64,000 nucleotides of DNA, taken from Clostridiales bacterium. Lineage in GTDB: Bacteria > Bacillota > Clostridia > Oscillospirales > CAG-272. Every line of letters begins with the position of its first letter. The first letter of the stretch is position 1. The stretch is taken from positions 1 to 64,000 of the forward strand of contig DULN01000009.1 in the NCBI GenBank assembly GCA_012840355.1, written 5' to 3'. A model generated the notes under the pieces. It ran no database searches, was not told the origin of the DNA, and saw only the letters and a program-made list of their open reading frames with translations. Both the position numbers and the translations under genes were made by a program. Below, in pieces: positions 9,001 through 16,988 of this stretch.

Positions 9001-10176
9001 ATGTTGGAAGCATTTGTTAACTTTCTAAAGACAACCGGGATATACGAAATGATTGCCGGCCCCAGCGGCTGGAAATACATTGTAATGTATATCCTCATAG
9101 GCATACTGTTTTACCTTGCGATTTGGAAGAAGTTTGAGCCCCTTTTGCTCCTTTCGATTGCATTCGGCATGCTTCTTGCCAACCTGCCGGGCGCCGAACT
9201 CTTCCACATGGAATATTTCATGGTCGATAAGCCCGACTATGGCTATATCCTAACCAACGGCGGGCTGCTTGACGTGCTTTATATAGGCGTTAAAGCCGGT
9301 CTTTACCCCTCGCTCATCTTTATGGGAGTCGGCGCGATGACCGACTTTACCCCGCTTATAGCAAACCCGAGCAGCCTGCTCCTCGGCGCAGCGGCTCAGC
9401 TTGGCATTTATGCCGCATTTTTGGGCGCGCTCGCGCTTGGCTTTACACCCGAAGCCGCCGCTTCGATCGGCATTATCGGCGGCGCAGACGGCCCGACGGC
9501 AATCCTTGTTACCAAAATACTCGCTCCGACGCTGCTTGGCGCGATTGCGATTGCGGCTTACTCATATATGGCGCTGATACCCATTATCCAGCCACCGTTT
9601 ATGAGGCTCCTGACGACTAAAAAAGAGCGCACGGTCCATATGGAAACCCTGCGCCCGGTATCATACGTTGAGAAAGTCGCATTCCCCATCATCGTTACGC
9701 TGGTAGTCGCGCTTATCGTGCCTTCGGCGACGCCGCTTGTCGGCGCGCTCATGCTCGGTAATCTATTTACCGTTTGCGGCGTCACTGAAAGGCTCTCCAA
9801 GACCGCGCAAAACGAGCTTATCAACATCGTCACCATCTTCCTTGCGGTATCGGTCGGCGGCACCGCCAACGCAGAAAACTTCTTAAGCCAGCAGACTATC
9901 TTTATCATCCTGCTCGGCTTGTGCGCCTTTATCTTTTCGACAATCGGTGGCATTTTGTTCGGCAAGATTATGTATCTTGTCACCGGCGGCAAAGTCAATC
10001 CGCTCATCGGCTCTGCCGGCGTGTCAGCCGTGCCAATGGCTGCGCGCGTGTCGCAGATGGTTGGCCAGCAGGAAGACCCGGCTAACTTCCTTTTGATGCA
10101 CGCTATGGGCCCCAACGTCGCCGGAGTTATCGGCTCCGCGGTTGCGGCTGGCGTGTTCCTTGCCAAATTCGCGTAA
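9001..10176 (+). CDS. Na+-translocating decarboxylase beta subunit (OadB/MmdB)
   Basis: 391 residues from ATG 9001; GTG 8992 is possible but too close to GAGGGTG at 8983-8989. About nine to eleven membrane segments. The signature GGADGPTAI near residue 160 contains the aspartate tied to Na+ and proton movement in OadB, and HAMGPNVAGVIGS occurs near the C-terminus. The protein decarboxylates carboxybiotin and exports Na+. It is membrane-embedded and forms a complex with the neighbouring subunits. Confidence 0.95.
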   Translation: MLEAFVNFLKTTGIYEMIAGPSGWKYIVMYILIGILFYLAIWKKFEPLLLLSIAFGMLLANLPGAELFHMEYFMVDKPDYGYILTNGGLLDVLYIGVKAGLYPSLIFMGVGAMTDFTPLIANPSSLLLGAAAQLGIYAAFLGALALGFTPEAAASIGIIGGADGPTAILVTKILAPTLLGAIAIAAYSYMALIPIIQPPFMRLLTTKKERTVHMETLRPVSYVEKVAFPIIVTLVVALIVPSATPLVGALMLGNLFTVCGVTERLSKTAQNELINIVTIFLAVSVGGTANAENFLSQQTIFIILLGLCAFIFSTIGGILFGKIMYLVTGGKVNPLIGSAGVSAVPMAARVSQMVGQQEDPANFLLMHAMGPNVAGVIGSAVAAGVFLAKFA

Positions 10177-10193
10177 TAAAATAGGAGTATACA

Positions 10194-11591
10194 ATGGCAA
10201 AAGTAAAAATTTGCGAAACCGTGCTGCGCGACTCGCATCAGTCGCTTATCGCGACTAGGATGACGACCGCGGATATGCTCCCGATACTCGAAGCGATGGA
10301 CGATGTCGGATACTATTCGCTTGAGTGCTGGGGCGGCGCCACTTTTGACGCCTGCATGCGCTTCCTCAATGAGGATCCGTGGGACAGATTGCGAAAAATC
10401 CGCGACAAAGTTAAAAAGACAAAGCTTCAGATGCTTTTCCGCGGGCAAAACATCCTTGGCTACAGGCATTACGCCGACGACGTGGTCGAGTATTTCGTAG
10501 AGAAATCGTTGGCTAACGGCATAGACATCATCCGCATTTTCGACGCACTTAACGACCCGCGCAACCTTGAGACAGCAGTCAAAGCGACAATCCGCGAAGG
10601 CGGCCATGTCCAGGCTGCGCTCTCTTATACAACAAGCCCCGTACATAGCATCGAGTATTTTGCGAAATTCGCAAAACAGCTCGAGGAGATGGGCGCGCAC
10701 TCTATCTGCATTAAGGATATGGCGGGCCTTCTGCGCCCGTACGACGCTTACGAGCTGGTAAAGGCGATTAAAGAAACCGTAAAGATACCTGTCGAGCTGC
10801 ATACGCACTATACGTCCGGCCTTGCGTCGATGACGGTACTTAAAGCTATCGAGGCAGGCTGCGATATAGTCGACACTGCGATATCGCCTTTCGCGCAGGG
10901 CACAAGCCAGCCTCCGACCGAGGCTATAGTCGCCGCGCTGCAAGGCACGCCATACGACACCGGGCTAGACCTTAATAAGCTCGATAAGATCAACAAATAC
11001 TTCACGCCCATCCGCGAGAAGTCCCTCGAGTCCGGCGTGCTCGACCCGAAAGTGCTCAAAGTCGACGTCAACGCGCTGCTTTACCAGATCCCGGGCGGAA
11101 TGCTTTCAAATCTCATCTCCCAGCTCAAACAGGCCGGTAAGCCCGAGCTTCTTAATGAGGTGCTTGAGGAAGTGCCGCGCGTGCGCGAGGACGCCGGCTA
11201 TCCGCCGCTCGTCACTCCGACCTCGCAGATCGTCGGCACGCAGGCAGTGTTCAACGTGCTCGCCGGCGAGCGCTACAAGATGGTTTCGAAGGAGTTCCGC
11301 GCGCTTATCAAGGGCGAGTACGGGCGCACTCCGGCGCCCATTGACCCCGAGTTCCAGAAGAAGATACTCGGCAAAGAGAAGCCCATTACCTATCGCCCTG
11401 CTGACGACCTGAAGCCCGAGCTCGACACTCTGCGCGAGAAGATCAAAGCATATACGATACAGGAAGAGGATGTGCTCTCTTACGCGCTGTTCGAACAGGT
11501 GGCTCTAAAGTTCTTCGAGTGGCGCCGTGCGCAGCAATATAACCTCGATTACGAAAACAGCGACGCAAAACTCGGAGTGCACACGGTATAA
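10194..11591 (+). CDS. Oxaloacetate decarboxylase alpha / transcarboxylase 5S-type carboxyltransferase
   Basis: 465 residues. A TIM-barrel (HMGL-like) domain has metal-site ETVLRDSHQSL at the N-terminus, the carboxylated-Lys region IKDMAGLL, and metal-binding HTHYTSG (around 203). The C-terminal conserved domain follows, but the biotinyl domain found on classical OadA is absent, so this is the 5S-like form using the separate carrier at 8563. It would exchange CO2 between carboxybiotin and oxaloacetate/pyruvate. Last gene of the operon, followed by a terminator. Confidence 0.93.
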   Translation: MAKVKICETVLRDSHQSLIATRMTTADMLPILEAMDDVGYYSLECWGGATFDACMRFLNEDPWDRLRKIRDKVKKTKLQMLFRGQNILGYRHYADDVVEYFVEKSLANGIDIIRIFDALNDPRNLETAVKATIREGGHVQAALSYTTSPVHSIEYFAKFAKQLEEMGAHSICIKDMAGLLRPYDAYELVKAIKETVKIPVELHTHYTSGLASMTVLKAIEAGCDIVDTAISPFAQGTSQPPTEAIVAALQGTPYDTGLDLNKLDKINKYFTPIREKSLESGVLDPKVLKVDVNALLYQIPGGMLSNLISQLKQAGKPELLNEVLEEVPRVREDAGYPPLVTPTSQIVGTQAVFNVLAGERYKMVSKEFRALIKGEYGRTPAPIDPEFQKKILGKEKPITYRPADDLKPELDTLREKIKAYTIQEEDVLSYALFEQVALKFFEWRRAQQYNLDYENSDAKLGVHTV

Positions 11592-11596
11592 ATTAG

Positions 11597-11630
11597 AAGG
11601 CCCAATAGGTTTTTAGCCTAATGGGCCTTT
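11597..11630 (+). terminator. Intrinsic terminator of the decarboxylase operon
   Basis: AAGGCCCAATAGG pairs imperfectly with CCTAATGGGCCTT around a short T-rich loop, ending in TTT. It lies 6 bp after the last stop codon of the operon. Confidence 0.8.
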
Positions 11631-11735
11631 ACATTTTGCGCCTTTTTCGTAATTATAACCTTCCCAAAGTGAACTTTTACAGATTTCGCCAAAATATAAT
11701 GCCTTACAGCGCAATTTTATTATTATGCCGTACAA

Positions 11736-11764
11736 TTGACAATATAAGATTATAATGCTATAAT
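11736..11764 (+). promoter_or_regulatory. Sigma-A promoter of the folT-folC operon
   Basis: TTGACA at 11736-11741, a 17-bp spacer, TATAAT at 11759-11764. The predicted start site, around 11771, is just upstream of the THF riboswitch. Confidence 0.9.
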
Positions 11765-11778
11765 TGCCGTATAAAAAT

Positions 11779-11885
11779 ACAGAGTAGGCTACGGCGCGTT
11801 TTAGTGCCGCGCGAACGGGGAGTTGTCGCGCGGACGAAGTAAACGGCAGCTGCCGTTTCGCGGTGCCGCAGCCGCATCCCGCTGT
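11779..11885 (+). ncRNA. Tetrahydrofolate (THF) riboswitch aptamer
   Basis: The conserved THF blocks occur in order: AGAGTAG (11781), CGCGTTTTAGTG (about 11794), a P3 arm CCGCGCGA/TCGCGCGG enclosing the GGGgaGTTGT loop, ACGAA (11834), CGCGGTG (11859) and GCATCC (11874). P1 is ACAG/CTGT at the two ends. P2 pairs 11787-11795 with 11865-11873. A small extra arm, ACGGCAGCTGCCGT, sits between ACGAA and CGCGGTG. The downstream genes, folate transporter and FolC, are classic THF-riboswitch targets. Identification is by pattern comparison with the published Firmicute class (THF-I). Confidence 0.92.
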
Positions 11886-11886
11886 T

Positions 11887-11963
11887 ACATATGGAAGCCG
11901 GAGGTATTTTGCGCCGAAATACCTAAGCTCTCCTTATGTGGCTGCAGATGCTCCCAAAGGAGG
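11887..11963 (+). promoter_or_regulatory. Expression platform of the THF riboswitch (SD sequestration)
   Basis: Two exclusive folds are visible. One long hairpin runs from ACATA (11887-11891) to TATGT (11935-11939), with AGGTATTT/AAATACCT inside, and hides CTCTCC. In the other, CTCCTT (11930-11935) pairs with AAGGAG (11957-11962), covering the Shine-Dalgarno of the next ORF. No U-tract follows, so control looks translational. Which fold the ligand favours is inference. Confidence 0.6.
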
Positions 11964-11973
11964 GTTTATTTTT

Positions 11974-12036
11974 ATGCTTAAAATGAAAAATTCCGCACTT
12001 TTGTGCCGCGCATGGGAGTGCAAAAGAGCATTATGA
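11974..12036 (+). CDS. Short leader ORF (20 codons) coupled to folT
   Basis: AAAGGAGG at 11956-11963 is the only strong Shine-Dalgarno downstream of the riboswitch, and it serves this ATG rather than folT. The ORF ends in TGA at 12034-12036, overlapping the folT ATG 12033 as ATGA. The peptide (starting MLKMKNSAL) matches nothing I recognise and is probably meaningful only as a coupling device. Alternatively folT starts at GTG 12003 or ATG 12012 and this ORF is incidental. Confidence 0.5.
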   Translation: MLKMKNSALLCRAWECKRAL

Positions 12037-12926
12037 CCAACGCATCGCCAAGGAAACTATCAAAAGCTCCCTTTTCCATACGGGTGCTCGCGCAGGTTTC
12101 GCTGCTTGTGGCACTCGAGATTGTGCTTTCAAGATTCCTTTCGATTAACACGCAAGTAGTAAAAATCGGGTTTGCTTTTGTCCCTGTTGTCATCTGCGCC
12201 GCCGCATACGGCCCGCTTTGGGCAGGCGCCTGCGCTGCGGTTGCGGATATTATCGGCGCGATTTTGTTCCCGGTCGGGCCATTTATGCCCGGCATAACGT
12301 TTACCGCATTGCTGCGCGGCGCCGCTTTAGGTTTTGCTTACTATGGTCTAGAAGTAAAGCCGAAATCACCGCTTTTCTGGATAAGGCATGCCGGCGTTGT
12401 CGTATTCAACGCCATAGTGTTTTCCCTGCTTTTAAACTCCTATTGGCTCAGCATTATTTATCCAAGAGGGTTTGTATACTTCGTTACCTCAAGGATTTTG
12501 CAAGAGGCAATTATAATCCCCGTCCAAATAGTCATAAACCCGCTTCTTATGAGCTTTGTCTGGAGGCTTCGCGCTTCCGGGCTCATTGAAAGCGAGTATG
12601 TAGGCGAAGAAGCTGTTTCATGGCGTAAAATCTCGGCTGCGGTGCTGCTCGGTTGCATGCTCATCTCGCTCACGGTGGCATTTACCGGGCTAATGCTCTA
12701 CAGGAAGATTTCCGATACCGTCGATAAAACGGCTGTGCTCGCCGATTTTCTGACCGAAGCCGAAGCAGCCGACTACCTCAAAATGACCGCCGAAAAGCTC
12801 TCGGAGCTTATCGCCGAAGGCGAGCTTGATGGAACCTTTGGCGAGATAAATGGCAAACGCATTTTCGACCGCGAGGCGCTCAGAAACTGGATAGCCGGAA
12901 GAATTGCAGCCAAGGCGGTGGACTAA
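12033..12926 (+). CDS. folT: Folate-family ECF transporter S component with C-terminal excisionase-type HTH domain
   Basis: 297 residues from ATG 12033; starts at 12003 or 12012 are possible. The first 185 or so residues form the multi-helix S component with LEIVLSRFLSI and the folate-family stretch PFMPGITFTALLRG; it binds folate and docks on a shared ECF energy module not in this window. Unusually, an extra membrane helix (about 200-222) leads to a soluble tail (about 238-290) with the HTH_17/excisionase pattern LTEAEAADYLKMT...GKRIFDREALRNWI. The tail would face the cytoplasm if the S core has the usual topology. folC follows immediately, in the operon under the THF riboswitch. Confidence 0.9.
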   Translation: MTNASPRKLSKAPFSIRVLAQVSLLVALEIVLSRFLSINTQVVKIGFAFVPVVICAAAYGPLWAGACAAVADIIGAILFPVGPFMPGITFTALLRGAALGFAYYGLEVKPKSPLFWIRHAGVVVFNAIVFSLLLNSYWLSIIYPRGFVYFVTSRILQEAIIIPVQIVINPLLMSFVWRLRASGLIESEYVGEEAVSWRKISAAVLLGCMLISLTVAFTGLMLYRKISDTVDKTAVLADFLTEAEAADYLKMTAEKLSELIAEGELDGTFGEINGKRIFDREALRNWIAGRIAAKAVD

Positions 12927-12927
12927 T

Positions 12928-14208
12928 TTGAAAGTCGATGAGGCAATAGATTATATACGCTCGGTAAATTGGCTCGGCTCAAAACTGGGCCTTTCGCGAA
13001 TACGCGAGTTGCTTGATAAGCTCGGCAATCCCCAAAAATCGCTGCGGTTCGTGCATGTCGCCGGCACAAATGGCAAAGGAAGCACCTGCGCGATGATAGC
13101 GTCGGTATTGCGCGCCTCGGGCTATCGTGTAGGTCTTTACACCTCGCCTTATATCAGCCGGTTCAATGAATATATGAGCGTCTCTGGCGAGGCAATTTCC
13201 GATGAGGAGCTATCCGAGCTTGTCGGGTTTGTGCAGCCTTTTGCCGATTCGATGGATGACCATCCGACCGAGTTTGAAATCATCACCGCGCTGGCTATGC
13301 TGTATTTTAAGCGGCATCAGTGCGACATCGTCGTACTTGAGGTAGGGCTCGGCGGCGAGCTTGACAGCACCAACGTCATCGATACTCCTGAGCTTGCCGT
13401 TATAACGGCAATAGGACTCGACCACACTGCGCAGCTGGGTAACAACATTGAAGAGATAGCCTTCGCCAAAGCGGGCATTATAAAACCCGGCGGCGACGTC
13501 GTAGTCTACGGCGCCGAGCCAGAAGCGATGCGCGTTTTTGAAGAGAAATGCAAATCTGTCGGCGCAAGGCTCCACCGCGTCGATTTTTCAAGGCTTTCAG
13601 TAAAGAAGCTCTCACTAGACGGCGCGGTTGCCGATTTTAAACCTTACTTTGACCTTTTTGTACCGCTTGCAGGCACATATCAACCTAAAAACATGGCTTT
13701 GGCTGTCACCGCGCTTGAGGTTTTGCGCGAGAAAGGCTGGCACATAACCGAGGGAAGCCTGCGGACCGGACTTGCAAATGTTAGCTGGCCGGGCAGGTTT
13801 GAGCTTTTATGCCGCGATCCCGTAGTAATTTTGGACGGCGCGCACAATGTGCACGGCGTAAAGGCGGCTACTGAAGGCTTTGTCTCCCTCTTCCCGGGGC
13901 AAAAGCTTGTAATTTTAATTGGCGTAATGGCTGACAAAGATGTAAAAAACATGGTCGAACTGCTCGCAAAACACGCCGCCGCGTTTGTTACTGTAACGCC
14001 CCAAAATCCGCGAGCGCTACCTGCCGAAAAGCTCGCCGAGCAAATTAGGGTTTTTGGCGTGCCTGCCACAGCATGCGGCAGCATCGACGAAGGAGCGCAT
14101 TTAGCCGTGAAGCTTGCGCGCGAGCGTGGCTGCCCCATAGCCGCGCTTGGCAGCCTATATTTTTCAGCCGACGTGCGGCGCGCATTTTCCAAGATATGTA
14201 ATAAATAA
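12928..14208 (+). CDS. folC: Bifunctional folylpolyglutamate/dihydrofolate synthase
   Basis: 426 residues from TTG 12928, one base after the folT stop, with AAGGCGGTG just upstream; an in-frame TTG at 12904 would overlap folT. A Mur-ligase-type enzyme that adds glutamate to dihydropteroate or folates, trapping folate in the cell. Seen: P-loop HVAGTNGKGST (about 44-54), the SPYISRFNEYMSV region, EVGLGGELDSTN, and the C-terminal-domain motif LDGAHNVHGV. Co-transcription with folT couples uptake to retention, both under the THF riboswitch. Confidence 0.95.
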   Translation: MKVDEAIDYIRSVNWLGSKLGLSRIRELLDKLGNPQKSLRFVHVAGTNGKGSTCAMIASVLRASGYRVGLYTSPYISRFNEYMSVSGEAISDEELSELVGFVQPFADSMDDHPTEFEIITALAMLYFKRHQCDIVVLEVGLGGELDSTNVIDTPELAVITAIGLDHTAQLGNNIEEIAFAKAGIIKPGGDVVVYGAEPEAMRVFEEKCKSVGARLHRVDFSRLSVKKLSLDGAVADFKPYFDLFVPLAGTYQPKNMALAVTALEVLREKGWHITEGSLRTGLANVSWPGRFELLCRDPVVILDGAHNVHGVKAATEGFVSLFPGQKLVILIGVMADKDVKNMVELLAKHAAAFVTVTPQNPRALPAEKLAEQIRVFGVPATACGSIDEGAHLAVKLARERGCPIAALGSLYFSADVRRAFSKICNK

Positions 14209-14234
14209 GCTAATATAACCCCCCGTAGCTATAT

Positions 14235-14268
14235 AAAAAGCCGCATTCTGATAGATTCAGGATGCGGC
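14235..14268 (-). terminator. Intrinsic terminator of the M23 peptidase gene
   Basis: GCCGCAT (14240-14246) pairs with ATGCGGC (14262-14268), extended by TCTGA/TCAGG, with loop TAGAT. On the minus strand the hairpin is followed by TTTTT, immediately downstream of the peptidase stop codon. Confidence 0.85.
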
Positions 14269-14273
14269 GATTA

Positions 14274-15761
14274 TTATTTTTCAAGATGTTTTAGCGGGTC
14301 TTGGTAAACCCCATTTTTCCGTATCTCAAAATGCAGGTGTGTACCCGTAGTCGTTCCGGTATCGCCGACATGCGCAATAAGCTGGCCTTTGTAGACCTTG
14401 TCGCCCACATCGAGGAGCAGTTTCGAGCAGTGGGCATATACAGTCGTCAACCCATTCCCATGGTCGATTTTTATCATCAGCCCATATGAAGGGGAGTAGC
14501 CGGCATAAACAACAGTCCCCCCGTCGGCTGCATATACCGGGTCGCCTTTTTTGCCGGCAAAATCAACGCCGAAATGGTAAGCGTCGCCGTCGAACTCTGC
14601 GCGCTTCACGCCAAAATCTGAGGTTATCGTATAGGGCAGCGCTACCGGAAAAGAGAAAGAACCGGTCGGCACTGCCGGCGGCAACGGGCGCGTCCCAACG
14701 ACTATAACCTCGTCCGTCGGCCTGACAATCGTCTCGCGCGAGGCAATCCTTCGCTCTATAACCTCACCATTTTCCATCACAAGGTCATATGTGACAAGCT
14801 GAAGCCCCGCACTACCTTTTGTTAGCACAAACGTTTCGCCAACATAATGCTCGTCCGACTCTACATACCGCGTTTTATAATCGATTGGGTAAGTTTCGGT
14901 CTCAATTATTATATTCTCCGTTTGAATCGCAGGTACAGAGCTTGCCATAACCGGCGTGCCGTTTACGGTTATCACTCGGTTTATGCCGTAATCAATAGCA
15001 TAGTTTACCGGGGTGGTATTTTTCGCCGCTACCGAGTATTCCGGGATATCGATGTCGAGCAGCCTTTCAAGCTTGCTGTACAACCCCTCCGGCGTGAGGA
15101 TTTTGGCACGCTCGCAAAGCCCGTACTGCACTTTTATTGACGAGCAGATCCGCACCTGGTCGACGTCCTCGCCGTTGCCAATCGTCGCATCGTCGAGCAG
15201 CCGCTCGACCTTTTCAACCGCCTCCTCTGCATCGCTATAGCGCTCAGTTGCGGCAACCGGCACGTCGTCCACAAATACTACAAACGCATACGCATAACTT
15301 TCGCGGACAATGTCAAACAGCTTTTCCGTGCATACCCGCACGGATGAAAGCCCCTGGGCACCAAACGCCCCAATAAGCGAAAACCTGTAGTCTAAATCAA
15401 AGTTAAACCTCGGCACTTTAACCATCGGCGGCAATTTCCCGTCGGCAAAATCTGCGCTGAGGTTTGTCGAGTCAAGCGTCAAGGTATAAACCGCCTCTCG
15501 TATTACGGCGGGGTTGGACACGGAGGCAATTTTATGGCCGTTGACATATGCCGTAACGGCAATATCGCTGCCCATTAAGGTATGGATATAAAGAGCAATC
15601 GCCGCCACCAGCGCCAGATGGAAAATTACATATGTCACAACGCGAAGGGCGGCGAAGTTCACTTTTATACGCCTTGACGGGCGGCGTCGGGCATAAGCTT
15701 TTAGTCTATATTGCCTATACGGCGGCAAAAGGATTTTGGGCTTGTCCGGTACTGTAACCAT
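14274..15761 (-). CDS. Membrane-anchored G5-domain / M23 (LytM) cell-wall metallopeptidase
   Basis: 495 residues. A basic N-terminal cytoplasmic tail is followed by one membrane helix (about 46-66). A long extracytoplasmic region contains a G5 domain (about 285-365, ending TDEVIVVGTR) and a C-terminal M23 domain (about 385-490). Zn-site signatures are YHFGVDFAG (His, Asp), AHCSKL and HLHFEI. Family members cleave peptidoglycan peptide bridges and are often active in cell separation or spore-cortex remodelling. Monocistronic with its own terminator. Confidence 0.93.
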   Translation of the reverse strand: MVTVPDKPKILLPPYRQYRLKAYARRRPSRRIKVNFAALRVVTYVIFHLALVAAIALYIHTLMGSDIAVTAYVNGHKIASVSNPAVIREAVYTLTLDSTNLSADFADGKLPPMVKVPRFNFDLDYRFSLIGAFGAQGLSSVRVCTEKLFDIVRESYAYAFVVFVDDVPVAATERYSDAEEAVEKVERLLDDATIGNGEDVDQVRICSSIKVQYGLCERAKILTPEGLYSKLERLLDIDIPEYSVAAKNTTPVNYAIDYGINRVITVNGTPVMASSVPAIQTENIIIETETYPIDYKTRYVESDEHYVGETFVLTKGSAGLQLVTYDLVMENGEVIERRIASRETIVRPTDEVIVVGTRPLPPAVPTGSFSFPVALPYTITSDFGVKRAEFDGDAYHFGVDFAGKKGDPVYAADGGTVVYAGYSPSYGLMIKIDHGNGLTTVYAHCSKLLLDVGDKVYKGQLIAHVGDTGTTTGTHLHFEIRKNGVYQDPLKHLEK

Positions 15762-15988
15762 GAGAAAGCCTTTTTTGCCTCCCGTCCGGTAGAAAACATA
15801 AAAATATCACACATATACCATTATATTATAACACGGCTTAAAATAAAATTTAATAAAATTTTGTCATATTGCTTATATATTGCCTCCCCTTCGTTTTTCT
15901 GCGGCGTTGACAGCGAATTTAGCGCATGATATAATGCACTTGCCATAAATTCCCGCAGGCAATGCGGGCAAATTTTGGAGGCTCCGCT
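15762..15988. other. Divergent intergenic region between the M23 peptidase and the esterase
   Basis: AT-rich stretches around 15800-15870 could hold the divergent promoters, but I cannot fix boxes with confidence. The only firm element is TGGAGG at 15976-15981, the ribosome site for the esterase. Confidence 0.4.
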
Positions 15989-16921
15989 ATGAACAGCACA
16001 CCGTTTGACTTTTACCCAAGCAAAGCCGAGCGTGACAAATGGATATCCGATATTTTAAATGAGGCGAAAGCCAATGCCTCCCACGCCGAAATCACTGCCG
16101 ACAGCGGCGTCCGCAACAATTTCGGGACTTTCCATATGGGAGGCAACAGGATTGTTAAATTTATGCCAGAAGGCAGGCGCCCGTTTTACGGAATCTGGCA
16201 GCCCGCGCTGTGCGGGCCCGCTCCGCTCGTAGTACACCTGCCCGGATACGGCGCCGAGCTATCGGTGCATCCTGACGTTAACGCCGAAGGCTATAATGTC
16301 CTCTGCCTCTCGCCGCTTGGATATTGGACGCCGCAAGGCTTTGACGACAGCTTGCGCGGCGAAAACGGCAACTGGCCGGTGCTGCCGGATACGATGCTCT
16401 CAGACGGCGAGAAAGGTTACCGCCAGTGGCTTGCCGATGCTGCTATGGCTGTTATGTGGGCTTGGACGCAGCCGCAGGTTATACCTGGACGCGTGTCATT
16501 CTATGGGACAAGCCAAGGTGGGGGCACCTCGCTTTTGCTCGGTGCAATTTTTGCGGGTGCCGGCACGCGCTGCGTCGCTGCTGACGAGCCGTACCTTACA
16601 AACTTCCCGCTCGGCATCACAAAGCCAAACAGCGGCTACTCGATGCTCGCGCGCGCGTTTGAGCCGGGGTTTGAGGTTCCGGCTGAAAAGCTCTGGCATG
16701 GGCTTGGATACTGCGACACGATGAATTATGCAGACAGGATGGATTTCCCTGTGCTTCTCACGGTAGGCACAAACGACGGCGTCTGCCCGCCCGATACTAT
16801 CGAAGAGCTTTACAAAGTGCTGCCCTCAACAAAAGCGATTTACTCGCTAGCAGGTCGCGGGCACGGATACAACTATGAATTTATAAGGCTAGCCTGCGCT
16901 TGGTTTAGGCTCTACGCATAA
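15989..16921 (+). CDS. Acetylxylan esterase / cephalosporin-C deacetylase-like alpha/beta hydrolase (CE7-type)
   Basis: 310 residues from ATG 15989; the upstream in-frame ATG 15962 precedes the Shine-Dalgarno and is rejected. Seen: nucleophile elbow YGTSQGGGTSLLLG (Ser about 172), acid residue in TVGTNDGVCPP, and catalytic His in GRGHGYNYE near the C-terminus, the CE7 arrangement. Such enzymes remove acetyl groups from xylo-oligosaccharides or small acetylated sugars. No signal peptide is visible, so the enzyme is probably cytoplasmic. Monocistronic. Confidence 0.85.
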   Translation: MNSTPFDFYPSKAERDKWISDILNEAKANASHAEITADSGVRNNFGTFHMGGNRIVKFMPEGRRPFYGIWQPALCGPAPLVVHLPGYGAELSVHPDVNAEGYNVLCLSPLGYWTPQGFDDSLRGENGNWPVLPDTMLSDGEKGYRQWLADAAMAVMWAWTQPQVIPGRVSFYGTSQGGGTSLLLGAIFAGAGTRCVAADEPYLTNFPLGITKPNSGYSMLARAFEPGFEVPAEKLWHGLGYCDTMNYADRMDFPVLLTVGTNDGVCPPDTIEELYKVLPSTKAIYSLAGRGHGYNYEFIRLACAWFRLYA

Positions 16922-16934
16922 AAGCAAATCAAAA

Positions 16935-16972
16935 AGCCGTCCGGTCGGCTCCCCCGACGGGCGGCTGTTTTT
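16935..16972. terminator. Bidirectional terminator between the esterase and asnB
   Basis: AGCCGTCCGGTCGG and CCGACGGGCGGCT form a long GC-rich stem (16935-16966) flanked by A5 on the left and T5 on the right. It serves the two convergent genes. Confidence 0.88.
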
Positions 16973-16988
16973 CGATTTTTTGCTGCTC

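Noticed and set aside
9558-10943. 461-codon minus-strand frame opposite oadB and oadA
   Set aside because: Antisense to two clear family members; the translation shows low-complexity Ala/Arg/Cys content without motifs.
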